In this document: positions 1 through 14,235 of the stretch, in pieces
How positions within the stretch are numbered: the stretch's first letter is position 1
Layout: each line of letters opens with the position of its first letter
Source: Unio delphinus
Lineage: Eukaryota > Mollusca > Bivalvia > Unionida > Unionidae
Assembly: GCA_029339505.1 (NCBI GenBank)
Contig: JAQISU010000115.1
Span: forward strand, 9,747,001 to 9,811,000
DNA: 64,000 nucleotides
Direction of reading: 5' to 3'
Made by a program: the position numbers and the translations under genes
The notes under the pieces: model-generated
What the model was told of the DNA's origin: nothing
Databases searched by the model: none
Seen by the model: the letters and a program-made list of their open reading frames with translations, nothing else

Positions 1-421
1 TTTCACTCGTTTATAAATAATTACAAATACGTGAGTAGTAACCTAAAATATATAAATTCTTAAGACCAAGATTTAAATTTCATTTTTAGAGTATCGTGGT
101 TTTATGCTTACTTTCCAGATAGATTTTTTTTATTAAAGAAAATATGAAATGAAGAAAATTAATGTTTGTAAAACCAAAATCTTATCATTTTGAAAACCAT
201 GCTTAAAACCATGCGCAGAAAGATCTGAAAATTACATATACACGGAATATAATGCGGTTCGAAAATAATAAAATAATAAAATAGTATTGCTGAAGTTAGA
301 TTTTAAAACAGGTATTGTGGAATCTATGTAATTATTTCGCTTGCGTCAAAAAAAATGCACATTATTACAAATATCGAGACGCTGGCTGTTGACCAAGAGC
401 TGATGATCAGTGCATGCTGCA

Positions 422-428
422 TATAAAA
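422..428 (+). promoter_or_regulatory. TATA-box-like site in half A of the tandem unit
   Basis: TATAAAA in GCATATAAAAACC, followed about 30 bp later by a pyrimidine-rich CTACACTGTAACTG start-like sequence. The same arrangement is kept in half B (TATAAAG at 3237-3243) and in every unit copy. No downstream gene is recognised. Confidence 0.3.
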
Positions 429-1059
429 ACCGAATGAAACAATTATTCTACACTGTAACTGATTGGCAGTCTTTAAAACTACTAGACCTATTCTCGGAGT
501 GTTGTCCTTTTCATGTTAAGTAAATAAATGGAGAATAATAAGGTTTTTGTGGTAGTATATTATTTCCACATTTCTAAACCTACATAAATGTGAGTTATAA
601 ATGACTTTTACATATTAGGAATTAATCACATCTTTTTTCTCCAAACAAATAAAAGCGTGTGCAATCCAGAGACTGCCCAAACAAATTTCATTCTTTAATT
701 CTTTCGAGGAGTTTGCTTGTCTTAAGTTGAAGATATTCTGAATTTCTCAGTTAACCACCAGGAGGACTTGAACCATGAAAACTAAAATGGGACTAATATT
801 AGTTAGGGATGGAAGGCTTGAAAGAAACTGTGTTGTTTGCTCAAATTTTATTTTAGTATACCGTTAAACACATATTTTATTGTCATTTAATTTAGAATAT
901 CGCACATTCGACACGAGTTGTCTAAGTCATCACGATTTTTCCCGAAAGATACAAAATAGTCTAAAGATTTCATTATTTTAACAAAGATGCGATTTTACCT
1001 GAAATAACAAGGTCAAACGTTTAAATTTGTTAAAATAGATATAACATTTCAAAGGACAA

Positions 1060-1152
<93 letters not shown>

Positions 1153-1867
1153 ATTTGTGTAAGTATATCAAACATTTCAGTCACCAGATATTTTTTATTT
1201 TAAACAGAACAAATTGACAACTTCAGAGGTATCACTTCTGTGCTGCTCCTTTTGCAATTGCTATAACCAACCTTGTCTGGTAAATCAACCCCCACCCCCA
1301 CCCCCACCCCAAAAAAAAAATTAAAAAAAATAAGTAGATCAATAAATCTGCTGACACTGATGCACTATTTGTACGGTCTGATGCTACCAATTCATAAAAG
1401 GGATCAAATGTTGCAGAAGAATCTGTTTGCAACACATTGCTGTACATTTCATACATCTAACGGTGTTACTTTTGTTGAATGAATACTTATATTAGCATGG
1501 GTTTTCGAGGTATTCTAGTTTAACGCACTGTACTGGGGAACAAACTGGAAGTAGGAAATAGTAACAATCAAATTTGGACAAGTTGCCAAATATGGAGACA
1601 TGAAAAGGGGAGGGCATGCAAAATGTGTGGGCAGCATGCTGCATCTATGTGTATATATAGCTTGTATGCTACATATTTAGTTTAGTTTTATGTAATGAAA
1701 TGGAAAGTACGTTAGACATAGTTGCGACATACTTGTCAGATCCCGGGTGCTTGTGTGTATTCGGATGAATCTGAAGTACTTTGTGTCACATGTTTTTTAA
1801 TCCATTAGTTTAATTAGATAATATTATTCGAGGGGGATGTGTCATAATGATATATACTTTCAGAACC

Positions 1868-2091
1868 AGTGGCGTAGCAAGAATATTTGGCGTCCAGGGA
1901 AAAACACCCAAATTTGCGGCGCCCAGGGTAAAACACCCACATGTGCGCCCCCGGCTGCCCTTGTTGCGCAGTTATGTTGATACTTTGGGCCGATTTGGGC
2001 CCTTTTAGCGCCCCCTAGCCACCGGCGCCAGGCGCGAATGCCCTACCTGACCCTCACCCATCCTCCGCCCCTCCCCCGTCGCTACGCAACT
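1868..2091. mobile_element. MITE-like GC-rich block, unit copy 1
   Basis: A C-rich, GC-rich island in AT-rich DNA, bounded by imperfect inverted ends AGTGGCGTAGC and GCTACGCAACT. No coding capacity. Equivalent copies are in every unit. Related GCGTAGC ends bound the element at 43251. Confidence 0.55.
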
Positions 2092-3919
2092 TCTCAGGAC
2101 CTATTCATAGTTTCCATGACTGCAGTATTCAAAATATATTTGTTAAATATTTTGGCATATAAATTATTTTTTAAGAAAATACTAAATACAATACTAGTTG
2201 ACTTTTGTTGATCGAATGAAGAAGGATTTCCCCGGAAGTTCTGTTTCGGTTTTGGTAGACAAGCAGAAAGACATCTTATTATAGTTGGATTGTCACGTCA
2301 ATTTTCAATGCTAAATCCAGACTTAGCCTATGAGTGTGCTGACAGTCAGGGAGAAAGAGCTGGGATCTATGGGTATTAGGTATGAGGCCATATACAAGCA
2401 AAGTGTTCAACTTCTTCATTATCATTATCACGCGCAAACGTGAATGAGTTAGCTAAATTCACCAGGTAGAGGCCTGATTTAAGGGAACTGACTACCTGTT
2501 TTTCAAGTTTAGTATGTATGATATTAAGGTGACGTTTGCCAATACGTGTAGAATAACAGTTCATGGCCTATGAGTTGAATTAGAGAAACGTTCCTTAAAA
2601 CTAAATATATTTGGAGTATTTCGGATATCGTCAGGGATAAAGTTCTTTCCGTCGCAGGTGTTCTTCTTGAGATTATAATACCATATGATATTTTCCAATA
2701 TTGTACGGCATGACGACATATAAATTAAAAGTGTAATTACGAATGCATCCGAATGTAATTTAAAGTCAGTTATGTAACCTAATTTTCCGTTTCTTTAAAA
2801 CTGAATTTCATTTTTGACATGTGATACACGTACCATACTCGTATATTTGAGATTATTTAAAATGACATTTATGAAATACGTCGAATAATTCCAATCTTTT
2901 TCGATTCTTGTGAAAAACCATACAAAGAGCAATTATTTATCTATGTAGATAACAGAACCCTATCACAATCAGAGGCATATTCGAAATCATACCCTGAAGC
3001 AAAATGTTTTCTTTTTCTTTTTAATATTTGTAATGGCACGGAATTTCATAACCAGGAAGAAATGTTGACATCACCTTATTACGGCGAATTATGGACCAGT
3101 TTGAGATGGACATCTGTATTAATAATTTGAACCTCAATTTACAACGTCCCACCTCCTACCCCTAGAACAATGCACATTAATACAAATATCGAGACGCTGG
3201 CTGTTGACCAAGAGCTATCGATCAGTGCATGCTGCATATAAAGATCGAATCAAACAAGTATTCTACACTGTAACTGATTGGCAGTCTTGAAAACTACTAG
3301 ACTTCTTTTCGGGAGTGTTGTCCTTTTCATTTTGAGTAAATAAATGGAGAAGAATAAGGTTTTTGTGGTAGTATATTATTTCCACTTTTCTAAACCTACA
3401 TAAATGTGAGTTATAAATGTCCTTTTAAATATTAGGAATTAATCACAGCTTTTTTCCCCAAACAAATAAAAGCGTGTACAATCCAGAGACTGCCCATACA
3501 TATTTCAGACTTGAATTCTTTCGAGGAGTTTGCTTGTCTTAAGTTGAAGATACTCTGAATTTCTCAGTTAACCACCAGGAGGACTTGAACCACGAAAACT
3601 AAAATGCAACTTATATTAGTTAGGGATGGAAGTATTGAAAGAAACTGTGTAGTTTGCTCAAATTTTATTTTAGTGTACCGTTAAACACGTTTGTTTTAAA
3701 CATATTTTATTGTCATGTAATTTAGAATATCGCATTCGACACGAGTTGTCTAACTCATCTCGATTTTTTCCAGAAAGATACAAAATAGTCTAAAGATCTC
3801 ATTATTTTAACAAAGATTCGAAAGTACCTGAAATAACAAGGTCAAACGTTTAAATTTGTTAAAATAGATATAACATTTCAAAGGACAAACATGTGTGCGT
3901 GTGTGTGTGTGTGTGTGTG

Positions 3920-3973
<54 letters not shown>

Positions 3974-3974
3974 A

Positions 3975-4016
<42 letters not shown>

Positions 4017-4701
4017 CACTGGTTAAGTCATTATTGTATATTCTGTTTATTTTTTTTATTCGTTACTATTAAAAAATATAATTGTAAGCACTAGAAATAT
4101 TTAGTTCCGAGTAAATATTTCTGAACATTTAGAAATATTACATAGTTTGGTTCTTTATTTATATCGATGTCATTGTCAATTATCAATCCATACTTAGACT
4201 ACTAGCGAAAGAACTGGTATCTTTGGGTATTTAATAAGGAGTAATTGACAAACAAAGTGTTCGACATCTACAATATCATAATCACATGCACACATGGAAG
4301 AGTTAACTGATTTCACAAACTAAAGGTCTGATCTCAGGGTACTACCTGCGTGTGTAGGTTTAGTATGTAGGATATTTGAGCGTAACAGTGTGATTACTAT
4401 TAGTTCAATTAGTGAAACGATTCTAAAAAAAATATTTTTGGGAGGATTTCGGATATCGTCACGGAGACTGTTCTAAAGACAAATCGTATATGGGTAAAAG
4501 GTCGTAGGAAATGAAAAGTCTGGTAGAGGTTGGTGTGATACTTTGTGAGTAACGTAGACAATAATTAAATGAGTCATATCTTTTCTGCGGAAGTAGGTCG
4601 ATTAAATAGTTACGGACTTGAGTATTTATAATCGAATACATTATGCAGAATCTCTTCTTGTTCCTTCGTTTTCCAAACCAAACAATGTGGGCATAAAGAG
4701 A

Positions 4702-4956
4702 CTATCTAGAAGAATTCTTGGGTATAGATCTGTAACGATCCGTGCAGCTTCCATCTGATTTCTTTCTTTCTAATATTTCCGAACTTTCAATACAGCAATT
4801 ATCCCAGATTCCATAGGCATATTCTAAGGTTGGACCTATGAATAGTGTATATAATGTTGCGGAATCAGCAAATAGTATGTAATTAGACGACATTGTTTTG
4901 TCTTCTTTCTTATAAATTGGCATGTCATGCTCTAGCTTCCACTGTTTTGGGATCAC
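4702..4956 (-). pseudogene. LINE reverse-transcriptase scrap, unit copy 1
   Basis: An 84-codon open frame that resembles two separated pieces of a non-LTR retrotransposon ORF2. The first part has PKQWKLEHDMPIYKKEDKT, like the RT segment usually read as P..WK.A...PI.KKGDK. It jumps directly to FIGPTLEYAYGIWDNC, like the later FIRP.LEYA..IWD motif. The catalytic palm region is missing, so this is an internally deleted fossil, not a gene. It lies in the half-B insertion absent from half A. Confidence 0.6.
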
Positions 4957-5299
4957 GTCTGCTTCGAGTGATTTAGTTTTAGAAAAATTAATGGTTTATA
5001 ACTTATTTGATCGGTTTCATCGGTTTTGTTTAGGTCAAGACTAATTATTACATCTATAATTTCTTATTTATGTATAATGATGCCAAAAATTAAAGTTTGA
5101 TTTCTAACTTCGAAATGTGATATATCTTATCATAATTTCTTTAACTACACGTTAAAAAGAAAAAAATACGAATTCAGCAGCTAGCACTTTTCCTGCAAAC
5201 TTAGAGGACCGGTTCGTACGTTCCAGTGGATGTATTAGGTTCAATGTCTTTGTAGCGTATACTTATTATCTCATTATATTCCAATAAAGTCGAGGATTT

Positions 5300-5388
5300 G
5301 ATTCGCTGCAGGATTTGAACCCGCATCGACTCGGTTGCAGATCTGAGACGCTAAAAACTGACCTAACCACGAGGTGGCTCCTCGTGAC
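5300..5388 (-). repeat. tRNA-derived SINE-like block, unit copy 1
   Basis: On the minus strand the block has a box A-like start (GTGGTTAGGTCAG), a tRNA-like middle, and a good box B (GGGTTCAAATCC) at the expected distance. It is not a clean tRNA, as no acceptor stem can be drawn with confidence, so a SINE head is the better call. Confidence 0.55.
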
Positions 5389-7151
5389 ATTATTATACTC
5401 ACATTATATTTACCAATATTACACATGTTTAATAACACCAAACTACGGCATGACGACATATAATTTGATGGTGTAATGACAAATGCACCCGAATGTATTT
5501 AAAGTCAATTATCTAACCTATTTTTGGTATTTGTTTTTATTGAAGATCATTTTTGTCATGTGATACACATAACATAATCTTACATTTAAGATTATGTAAA
5601 ATGAAATTTATGAAATATGTTGAATAGTTTCCATCTTTTGCGAATCTCGTGAAAGATCCTACATTGTTGTTCATATAATGTTTTATGTCATTATAATCCT
5701 TTATTGAGTTCCACTTTAATAACGAAAGAAACAACTTAGTTTTTCCGAGGCCTAAAATATGTGTGCCAATTTGAAATTTATTTTATCTATGCCACATTAG
5801 TGGGACTGAAATGAAGGCAACTTACAAGATACATGACCCCTAAATCACCTTTCGGGACTAATACTTGCGGGGAAACGTCTCTATCTCCTCGGTGGGTAAC
5901 TATGACAACAGTAATTTCATTACCTCTTTTTCAGTATGGAGATTGTAGATAACACTGAAACAACTGTCCTATAGGCCTGTTCTATATATCAGCAGCTTAA
6001 ACCTTGTAGAATTATAGCAAGAGAAAAGCAAGTAATCCCTTCTGTAAAATGCACAAGCTGGCACGTTTACATTTTAAACTAGTTTCTATTTCACTCGTTT
6101 ATAAATAATTACAAATACGTGAGTAGTAACCTAAAATATATAAATTCTTAAGACCAAGATTTAAATTTCATTTTTAGAGTATCGTGGTTTTATGCTTACT
6201 TTCCAGATAGATTTTTTTTATTAAAGAAAATATGAAATGAAGAAAATTAATTTTTGTAAAACCAAAATCTTATCATTTTGAAAACCATGCTTAAAACCAT
6301 GCGCAGAAAGATCTGAAAATTACATATACACGGAATATAATGCGGTTCGAAAATAATAAAATAATAAAATAGTATTGCTGAAGTTAGATTTTAAAACAGG
6401 TATTGTGGAATCTATGTAATTATTTCGCTTGCGTCAAAAAGAATGCACATTATTACAAATATCGAGACGCTGGCTGTTGACCAAGAGCTGATGATCAGTG
6501 CATGCTGCATATAAAAACCGAATGAAACAATTATTCTACACTGTAACTGATTGGCAGTCTTTAAAACTACTAGACCTATTCTCGGGAGTGTTGTCCTTTT
6601 CATGTTAAGTAAATAAATGGAGAATAATAAGGTTTTTGTGGTAGTATATTATTTCCACATTTCTAAACCTACATAAATGTGAGTTATAAATGACTTTTAC
6701 ATATTAGGAATTAATCACATCTTTTTTCTCCAAACAAATAAAAGCGTGTGCAATCCAGAGACTGCCCAAACAAATTTCATTCTTTAATTCTTTCGAGGAG
6801 TTTGTTTGTCTTAAGTTGAAGATATTCTGAATTTCTCAGTTAACCACCAGGAGGACTTGAACCATGAAAACTAAAATGGGACTAATATTAGTTAGGGATG
6901 GAAGGCTTGAAAGAAACTGTGTTGTTTGCTCAAATTTTATTTTAGTATACCGTTAAACACATATTTTATTGTCATTTAATTTAGAATATCGCACATTCGA
7001 CACGAGTTGTCTAAGTCATCACGATTTTTCCCGAAAGATACAAAATAGTCTAAAGATTTCATTATTTTAACAAAGATGCGATTTTACCTGAAATAACAAG
7101 GTCAAACGTTTAAATTTGTTAAAATAGATATAACATTTCAAAGGACAAACA

Positions 7152-7221
<70 letters not shown>

Positions 7222-7936
7222 ATTTGTGTAAGTATATCAAACATTTCAGTCACCAGATATTTTTTATTTTAAACAGAACAAATTGACAACTTCAGAGGTA
7301 TCACCTCTGTGCTGCTCCTTTTGCAATTGCTATAACCAACCTTGTCTGGTAAATCAACCCCCACCCCCACCCCCACCCCAAAAAAAAAATTAAAAAAAAT
7401 AAGTAGATCAATAAATCTGCTGACACTGATGCACTATTTGTACGGTCTGATGCTACCAATTCATAAAAGGGATCAAATGTTGCAGAAGAATCTGTTTGCA
7501 ACACATTGTTGTACATTTCATACATCTAACGGTGTTACTTTTGTTGAATGAATACTTATATTAGCATGGGTTTTCGAGGTATTCTAGTTTAACGCACTGT
7601 ACTGGGGAACAAACTGGAAGTAGGAAATAGTAACAATCAAATTTGGACAAGTTGCCAAATATGGAGACATGAAAAGGGGAGGGCATGCAAAATGTGTGGG
7701 CAGCATGCTGCATCTATGTGTATATATAGCTTGTATGCTACATATTTAGTTTAGTTTTATGTAATGAAATGGAAAGTACGTTAGACATAGTTGCGACATA
7801 CTTGTCAGATCCCGGGTGCTTGTGTGTATTCGGATGAATCTGAAGTACTTTGTGTCACATGTTTTTTAATCCATTAGTTTAATTAGATAATATTATTCGA
7901 GGGGGATGTGTCATAATGATATATACTTTCAGAACC

Positions 7937-8160
7937 AGTGGCGTAGCAAGAATATTTGGCGTCCAGGGAAAAACACCCAAATTTGCGGCGCCCAGGGTAA
8001 AACACCCACATGTGCGCCCCCGGCTGCCCTTGTTGCGCAGTTATGTTGATACTTTGGGCCGATTTGGGCCCTTTTAGATCCCCCTAGCCACCGGCGCCAG
8101 GCGCGAATGCCCTACCTGACCCTCACCCATCCTCCGCCCCTCCCCCGTCGCTACGCAACT
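7937..8160. mobile_element. MITE-like GC-rich block, unit copy 2
   Basis: Same inverted-end block as at 1868. It shares the array duplication rather than being an independent insertion. Confidence 0.55.
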
Positions 8161-9988
8161 TCTCAGGACCTATTCATAGTTTCCATGACTGCAGTATTCA
8201 AAATATATTTGTTAAATATTTTGGCATATAAATTATTTTTTAAGAAAATACTAAATACAATACTAGTTGACTTTTGTTGATCGAATGAAGAAGGATTTCC
8301 CCGGAAGTTCTGTTTCGGTTTTGGTAGACAAGCAGAAAGACATCTTATTATAGTTGGATTGTCACGTCAATTTTCAATGCTAAATCCAGACTTAGCCAAT
8401 GAGTGTGCTGACAGTCAGGGAGAAAGAGCTGGGATCTATGGGTATTAGGTATGAGGCCATATACAAGCAAAGTGTTGAACTTCTTCATTATCATTATCAC
8501 GCGCAAACGTGAATGAGTTAGCTAAATTCACCAGGTAGAGGCCTGATTTAAGGGAACTGACTACCTGTTTTTCAAGTTTAGTATGTATGATATTAAGGTG
8601 ACGTTTGCCAATACGTGTAGAATAACAGTTCATGGCCAATGAGTTGAATTAGAGAAACGTTCCTTAAAACTAAATATATTTGGAGTATTTTGAATATCGT
8701 CAGGGATAAAGTTCTTTCCGTCGCAGGTGTTCTTCTTGAGATTATAATACCATATGATATTTTCCAATATTGTACGGCATGACGACATATAAATTAAAAG
8801 TGTAATTACGAATGCATCCAAATGTAATTTAAAGTCAGTTATGTAACCTAATTTTCCGTTTCTTTAAAACTGAATTTCATTTTTGACATGTGATACACGT
8901 ACCATACTCGTATATTTGAGATTATTTAAAATGACATTTATGAAATACGTCGAATAATTCCAATCTTTTTCGATTCTTGTGAAAAACCATACAAAGAGCA
9001 ATTATTTATCTATGTAGATAACAGAACCCTATCACAATCAGAGGCATATTCGAAATCATACCCTGAAGCAAAATATTTTCTTTTTCTTTTTAATATTTGT
9101 AATGGCACGGAATTTCATAACCAGGAAGAAATGTTGACATCACCTTATTACGGCGAATTATGGACCAGTTTGAGATGGACATCTGTATTAATAATTTGAA
9201 CCTCAATTTACAACGTCCCACCTCCTACCCCTAGAACAATGCACATTAATACAAATATCGAGACGCTGGCTGTTGACCAAGAGCTATCGATCAGTGCATG
9301 CTGCATATAAAGATCGAATCAAACAAGTATTCTACACTGTAACTGATTGGCAGTCTTGAAAACTACTAGACTTCTTTTCGGGAGTGTTGTCCTTTTCATT
9401 TTGAGTAAATAAATGGAGAAGAATAAGGTTTTTGTGGTAGTATATTATTTCCACTTTTCTAAACCTACATAAATGTGAGTTATAAATGTCCTTTTAAATA
9501 TTAGGAATTAATCACAGCTTTTTTCCCCAAACAAATAAAAGCGTGTACAATCCAGAGACTGCCCATACATATTTCAGACTTGAATTCTTTCGAGGAGTTT
9601 GCTTGTCTTAAGTTGAAGATACTCTGAATTTCTCAGTTAACCACCAGGAGGACTTGAACCACGAAAACTAAAATGCAACTTATATTAGTTAGGGATGGAA
9701 GTATTGAAAGAAACTGTGTAGTTTGCTCAAATTTTATTTTAGTGTACCGTTAAACACGTTTGTTTTAAACATATTTTATTGTCATGTAATTTAGAATATC
9801 GCATTCGACACGAATTGTCTAACTCATCTCGATTTTTTCCAGAAAGATACAAAATAGTCTAAAGATCTCATCATTTTAACAAAGATTCGAAAGTACCTGA
9901 AATAACAAGGTCAAACGTTTAAATTTGTTAAAATAGATATAACATTTCAAAGGACAAACATGTGTGCGTGTGTGTGTGTGTGTGTGTG

Positions 9989-10103
<115 letters not shown>

Positions 10104-10788
10104 CACTGGTTAAGTCATTATTGTATATTCTGTTTATTTTTTTTATTCGTTACTATTAAAAAATATTATTGTAAGCACTAGAAATATTTAGTTCCGAGTA
10201 AATATTTCTGAACATTTAGAAATATTACATAGTTTGGTTCTTTATTTATATCGATGTCATTGTCAATTATCAATCCATACTTAGACTACTAGCGAAAGAA
10301 CTGGTATCCTTGGGTATTTAATAAGGAGTAATTGACAAACAAAGTGTTCGACATCTACAATATCATAATCACATGCACACATGGAAGAGTTAACTGATTT
10401 CACAAACTAAAGGTCTGATCTCAGGGTACTACCTGCGTGTGTAGGTTTAGTATGTAGGATATTTGAGCGTAACAGTGTGATTACTATTAGTTCAATTAGT
10501 GAAACGATTCTAAAAAAAATATTTTTGGGAGGATTTCGGATATCGTCACGGAGAGTGTTCTAAAGACAAATCGTATATGGGTAAAAGGTCGTAGGAAATG
10601 AAAAGTCTGGTAGAGGTTGGTGTAATACTTTGTGAGTAACGTAGACAATAATTAAATGAGTCATATTTTTTTTGCGGAAGTAGGTCGATTAAATAGTTAC
10701 GGACTTGAGTATTTATAATCTAATACATTATGCAGAATCTCTTCTTGTTCCTTCGTTTTCCAAACCAAACAATGTGGGCATAAAGAGA

Positions 10789-11043
10789 CTATCTAGAAGA
10801 GTTCTTGGGTATAGATCTGTAAAGATCCGTGCAGCTTCCATCTGATTTCTTTCTTTCTAATATTTCCGAACTTTCAATACAGCAATTATCCCAGATTCCA
10901 TAGGCATATTCTAAGGTTGGACCTATGAATAGTGTATATAATGTAGCGGAATCAGCAAATAGTCTGTAATTAGACGACAGTGTTTTGTCTTCTTTCTTAT
11001 AAATTGGCATGTCATGCTCTAGCTTCCATTGTTTTGGGATCAC
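10789..11043 (-). pseudogene. LINE reverse-transcriptase scrap, unit copy 2
   Basis: Same internally deleted RT fossil as at 4702, with a few substitutions. It was duplicated with the array. Confidence 0.6.
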
Positions 11044-11386
11044 GTCTGCTTCGAGTGATTTAGTTTTAGAAAAATTAATGGTTTATAACTTATTTGATCG
11101 GTTTCATCGGTTTTGTTTAGGTCAAGACTAATTATTACATCTATAATTTCTTATTTATGTATAATGATGCCAAAAATTAAAGTTTGATTTCTAACTTCAA
11201 AATGTGATATATCTTATCATAATTTCTTTAACTACACGTTAAAGAGAAAAAAATACGAATTCAGCAGCTAGCACTTTTCCTGCAAACTTAGAGGATCGGT
11301 TCGTACGTTCCAGTGGATGTATTAGGTTCAATGTCTTTGTAGCGTATACTTATTATCTCATTATATTCCAATAAAGTCGAGGATTT

Positions 11387-11475
11387 GATTCGCTGCAGGA
11401 TTTGAACCCGCATCGACTCGGTTGCAGATCTGAGACGCTAAAAACTGACCTAACCACGAGGTGGCTCCTCGTGAC
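11387..11475 (-). repeat. tRNA-derived SINE-like block, unit copy 2
   Basis: Same block as 5300-5388, with box B intact. Confidence 0.55.
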
Positions 11476-13227
11476 ATTATTATACTCACATTATATTTAC
11501 CAATATTACACATGTTTAATAACACCAAACTACGGCATGACGACATATAATTTGATGGTGTAATGACAAATGCACCCGAATGTATTTAAAGTCAATTATA
11601 TAACCTATTGTTGGTATTTTTTTTTATTGAAGATCATTTTTGTCATGTGATACACATAACATAATCTTACATTTAAGATTATATAAAATTAAATTTATGA
11701 AATATGTTGAATAGTTTCCATCTTTTGCGAATCTCGTGAAAGATCCTACATTGTTGTTCATATAATGTTTTATGTCATTATAATCTTTTATTGAGTTCCA
11801 CTTTAATAACGAAAGAAACAACTTAGTTTTTCCGAGGCCTAAAATATGTGTGCCAATTTGAAATTTATTTTATCTATATCACATTAGTGGGACTGAAATG
11901 AAGGCAACTTACAAGTTACATGACCCCTAAATCACCTTTCGGGACTAATACTTGCGGGGAAACGTCTCTATCTCCTCGGTGGGTAACTATGACAACAGTA
12001 ATTTCATTACCTCTTTTTCAGTATGGAGATTGTAGATAACACTGAAGCAACTGTCCTATAGGCCTGTTCTATATATCAGCAGCTTAAACCTTGTAGAATT
12101 ATAGCAAGAGAAAAGCAAGTAATCCCTTCTGTAAAATGCACAAGCTGGCACGTTTACATTTTAAACTAGTTTCTATTTCACTCGTTTATAAATAATTACA
12201 AATACGTGAGTAGTAACCTAAAATATATAAATTCTTAAGACCAAGATTTAAATTTCATTTTTAGAGAATCGTGGTTTTATGCTTACTTTCCAGATAGATT
12301 TTTTTTATTAAAGAAAATATGAAATGAAGAAAATTAATTTTTGTAAAACCAAAATCTTATCATTTTGAAAACCATGCTTAAAACCATGCGCAGAAAGATC
12401 TGAAAATTACATATACACGGAATATAATGCGGTTCGAAAATAATAAAATAGTATTGCTGAAGTTAGATTTTAAAACAGGTATTGTGGAATCTATGTAATT
12501 ATTTCGCTTGCGTGAAAAAGAATGCACATTATTACAAATATCGAGACGCTGGCTGTTGACCAAGAGCTGTTGATCAGTGCATGCTGTATATAAAAACCGA
12601 ATGAAACAATTATTCTACACTGTAACTGATTGGCAGTCTTTAAAACTACTAGACCTATTCTCGGGAGTGTTGTCCTTTTCATGTTAAGTAAATAAATGGA
12701 GAATAAGAAGGTTTTTGTGGTAGTATATTATTTCCACATTTCTAAACCTACATAAATGTGAGTTATAAATGACTTTTACATATTAGGAATTAATCACATC
12801 TTTTTTCCCCAAACAAATAAAAGCGTGTGCAATCCAGAGACTGCCCAAACAAATTTCATTCTTTAATTCTTTCGAGGAGTTTGTTTGTCTTAAGTTGAAG
12901 ATATTCTGAATTTCTCAGTTAACCACCAGGAGGACTTGAACCATGAAAACTAAAATGGGACTAATATTAGTTAGGGATGGAAGGCTTGAAAGAAACTGTG
13001 TTGTTTGCTCAAATTTTATTTTAGTATACCGTTAAACACATATTTTATTGTCATTTAATTTAGAATATCGCACATTCGACACGAGTTGTCTAAGTCATCA
13101 CGATTTTTCCCGAAAGATACAAAATAGTCTAAAGATTTCATTATTTTAACAAAGATGCGATTTTACCTGAAATAACAAGGTCAAACGTTTAAATTTGTTA
13201 AAATAGATATAACATTTCAAAGGACAA

Positions 13228-13278
<51 letters not shown>

Positions 13279-14011
13279 AGAGAGAGAGAGAGAAGTATTT
13301 GTGTAAGTATATCAAACATTTCAGTCACCAGATATTTTTTATTTTAAACAGAACAAATTGACAACTTCAGAGGTATCACTTCTGTGCTGCTCCTTTTGCA
13401 ATTGCTATAACCAACCTTGTCTGGTAAATAAACCCCCACCCCCACCCCCACCCCAAAAAAATAAATAAAAAAAATAAGTAGATCAATAAATCTGCTGACA
13501 CTGATGCACTATTTGTACGGTCTGATGCTACCAATTCATAAAAGGGATCAAATGTTGCAGAAGAATCTGTTTGCAACACATTGCTGTACATTTCATACAT
13601 CTAACGGTGTTACTTTTGTTGAATGAATACTTATATTAGCATGGGTTTTCGAGGTATTCTAGTTTAACGCACTGTACTGGGGAACAAACTGGAAGTAGGA
13701 AATAGTAACAATCAAATTTGGACAAGTTGCCAAATATGGAGACATGAAAAGGGGAGGGCATGCAAAATGTGTGGGCAGCATGCTGCATCTATTTGTATAT
13801 ATAGCTTGTATGCTACATATTTAGTTTAGTTTTATGTAATGAAATGGAAAGTACGTTAGACATAGTTGCGACATACTTGTCAGATCCCGGGTGCTTGTGT
13901 GTATTCGGATGAATCTAAAGTACTTTGTGTCACATGTTTTTTAATCCATTAGTTTAATTGGATAATATTATTCGAGGGGGATGTGTCATAATGATATATA
14001 CTTTCAGAACC

Positions 14012-14235
14012 AGTGGCGTAGCAAGAATATTTGGCGTCCAGGGCAAAACACCCAAATTTGCGGCGCCCAGGGCAAAACACCCACATGTGCGCCCCCGGCT
14101 GCCCTTGTTGCGCAGTTATGTTGATACTTTGGGCCGATTTGGGCCCTTTTAGCGCCCCATAGCCACCGGCGCCAGGCGCGAATGCCCTACCTGACCCTCA
14201 CCCATCCTCCGCCCCTCCCCCGTCGCTACGCAACT
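14012..14235. mobile_element. MITE-like GC-rich block, unit copy 3
   Basis: Same block. Small substitutions here leave a longer open frame through it, which I treat as chance. Confidence 0.55.

Larger units (their letters stand above)
1..6088. repeat. Tandem unit copy 1
   Basis: Copy 1 (phase set by the window start). It contains (TG)n(AG)n tracts at about 1063-1150 and 3889-4014, a CCCCCA tract near 1287-1311, a MITE-like block at 1868-2091, a LINE scrap at 4702-4956 and a tRNA-like SINE at 5300-5388. Half A occupies roughly the first half and half B the second. Confidence 0.9.

Noticed and set aside
978..1184. Open frames of LS/TH or ER/CV runs in each tandem unit
   Set aside because: Direct translations of (AG)n and (TG)n microsatellites; not genes.
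1232..1482. Frames of 69-74 codons on both strands repeated in several units
   Set aside because: They overlap each other on opposite strands over a CCCCCA tract and are kept open only by recent array duplication; no domain is recognised.
5300..5388. A true tRNA gene
   Set aside because: Box A and B are present but no good acceptor stem or anticodon arm can be drawn; a SINE head is more likely.
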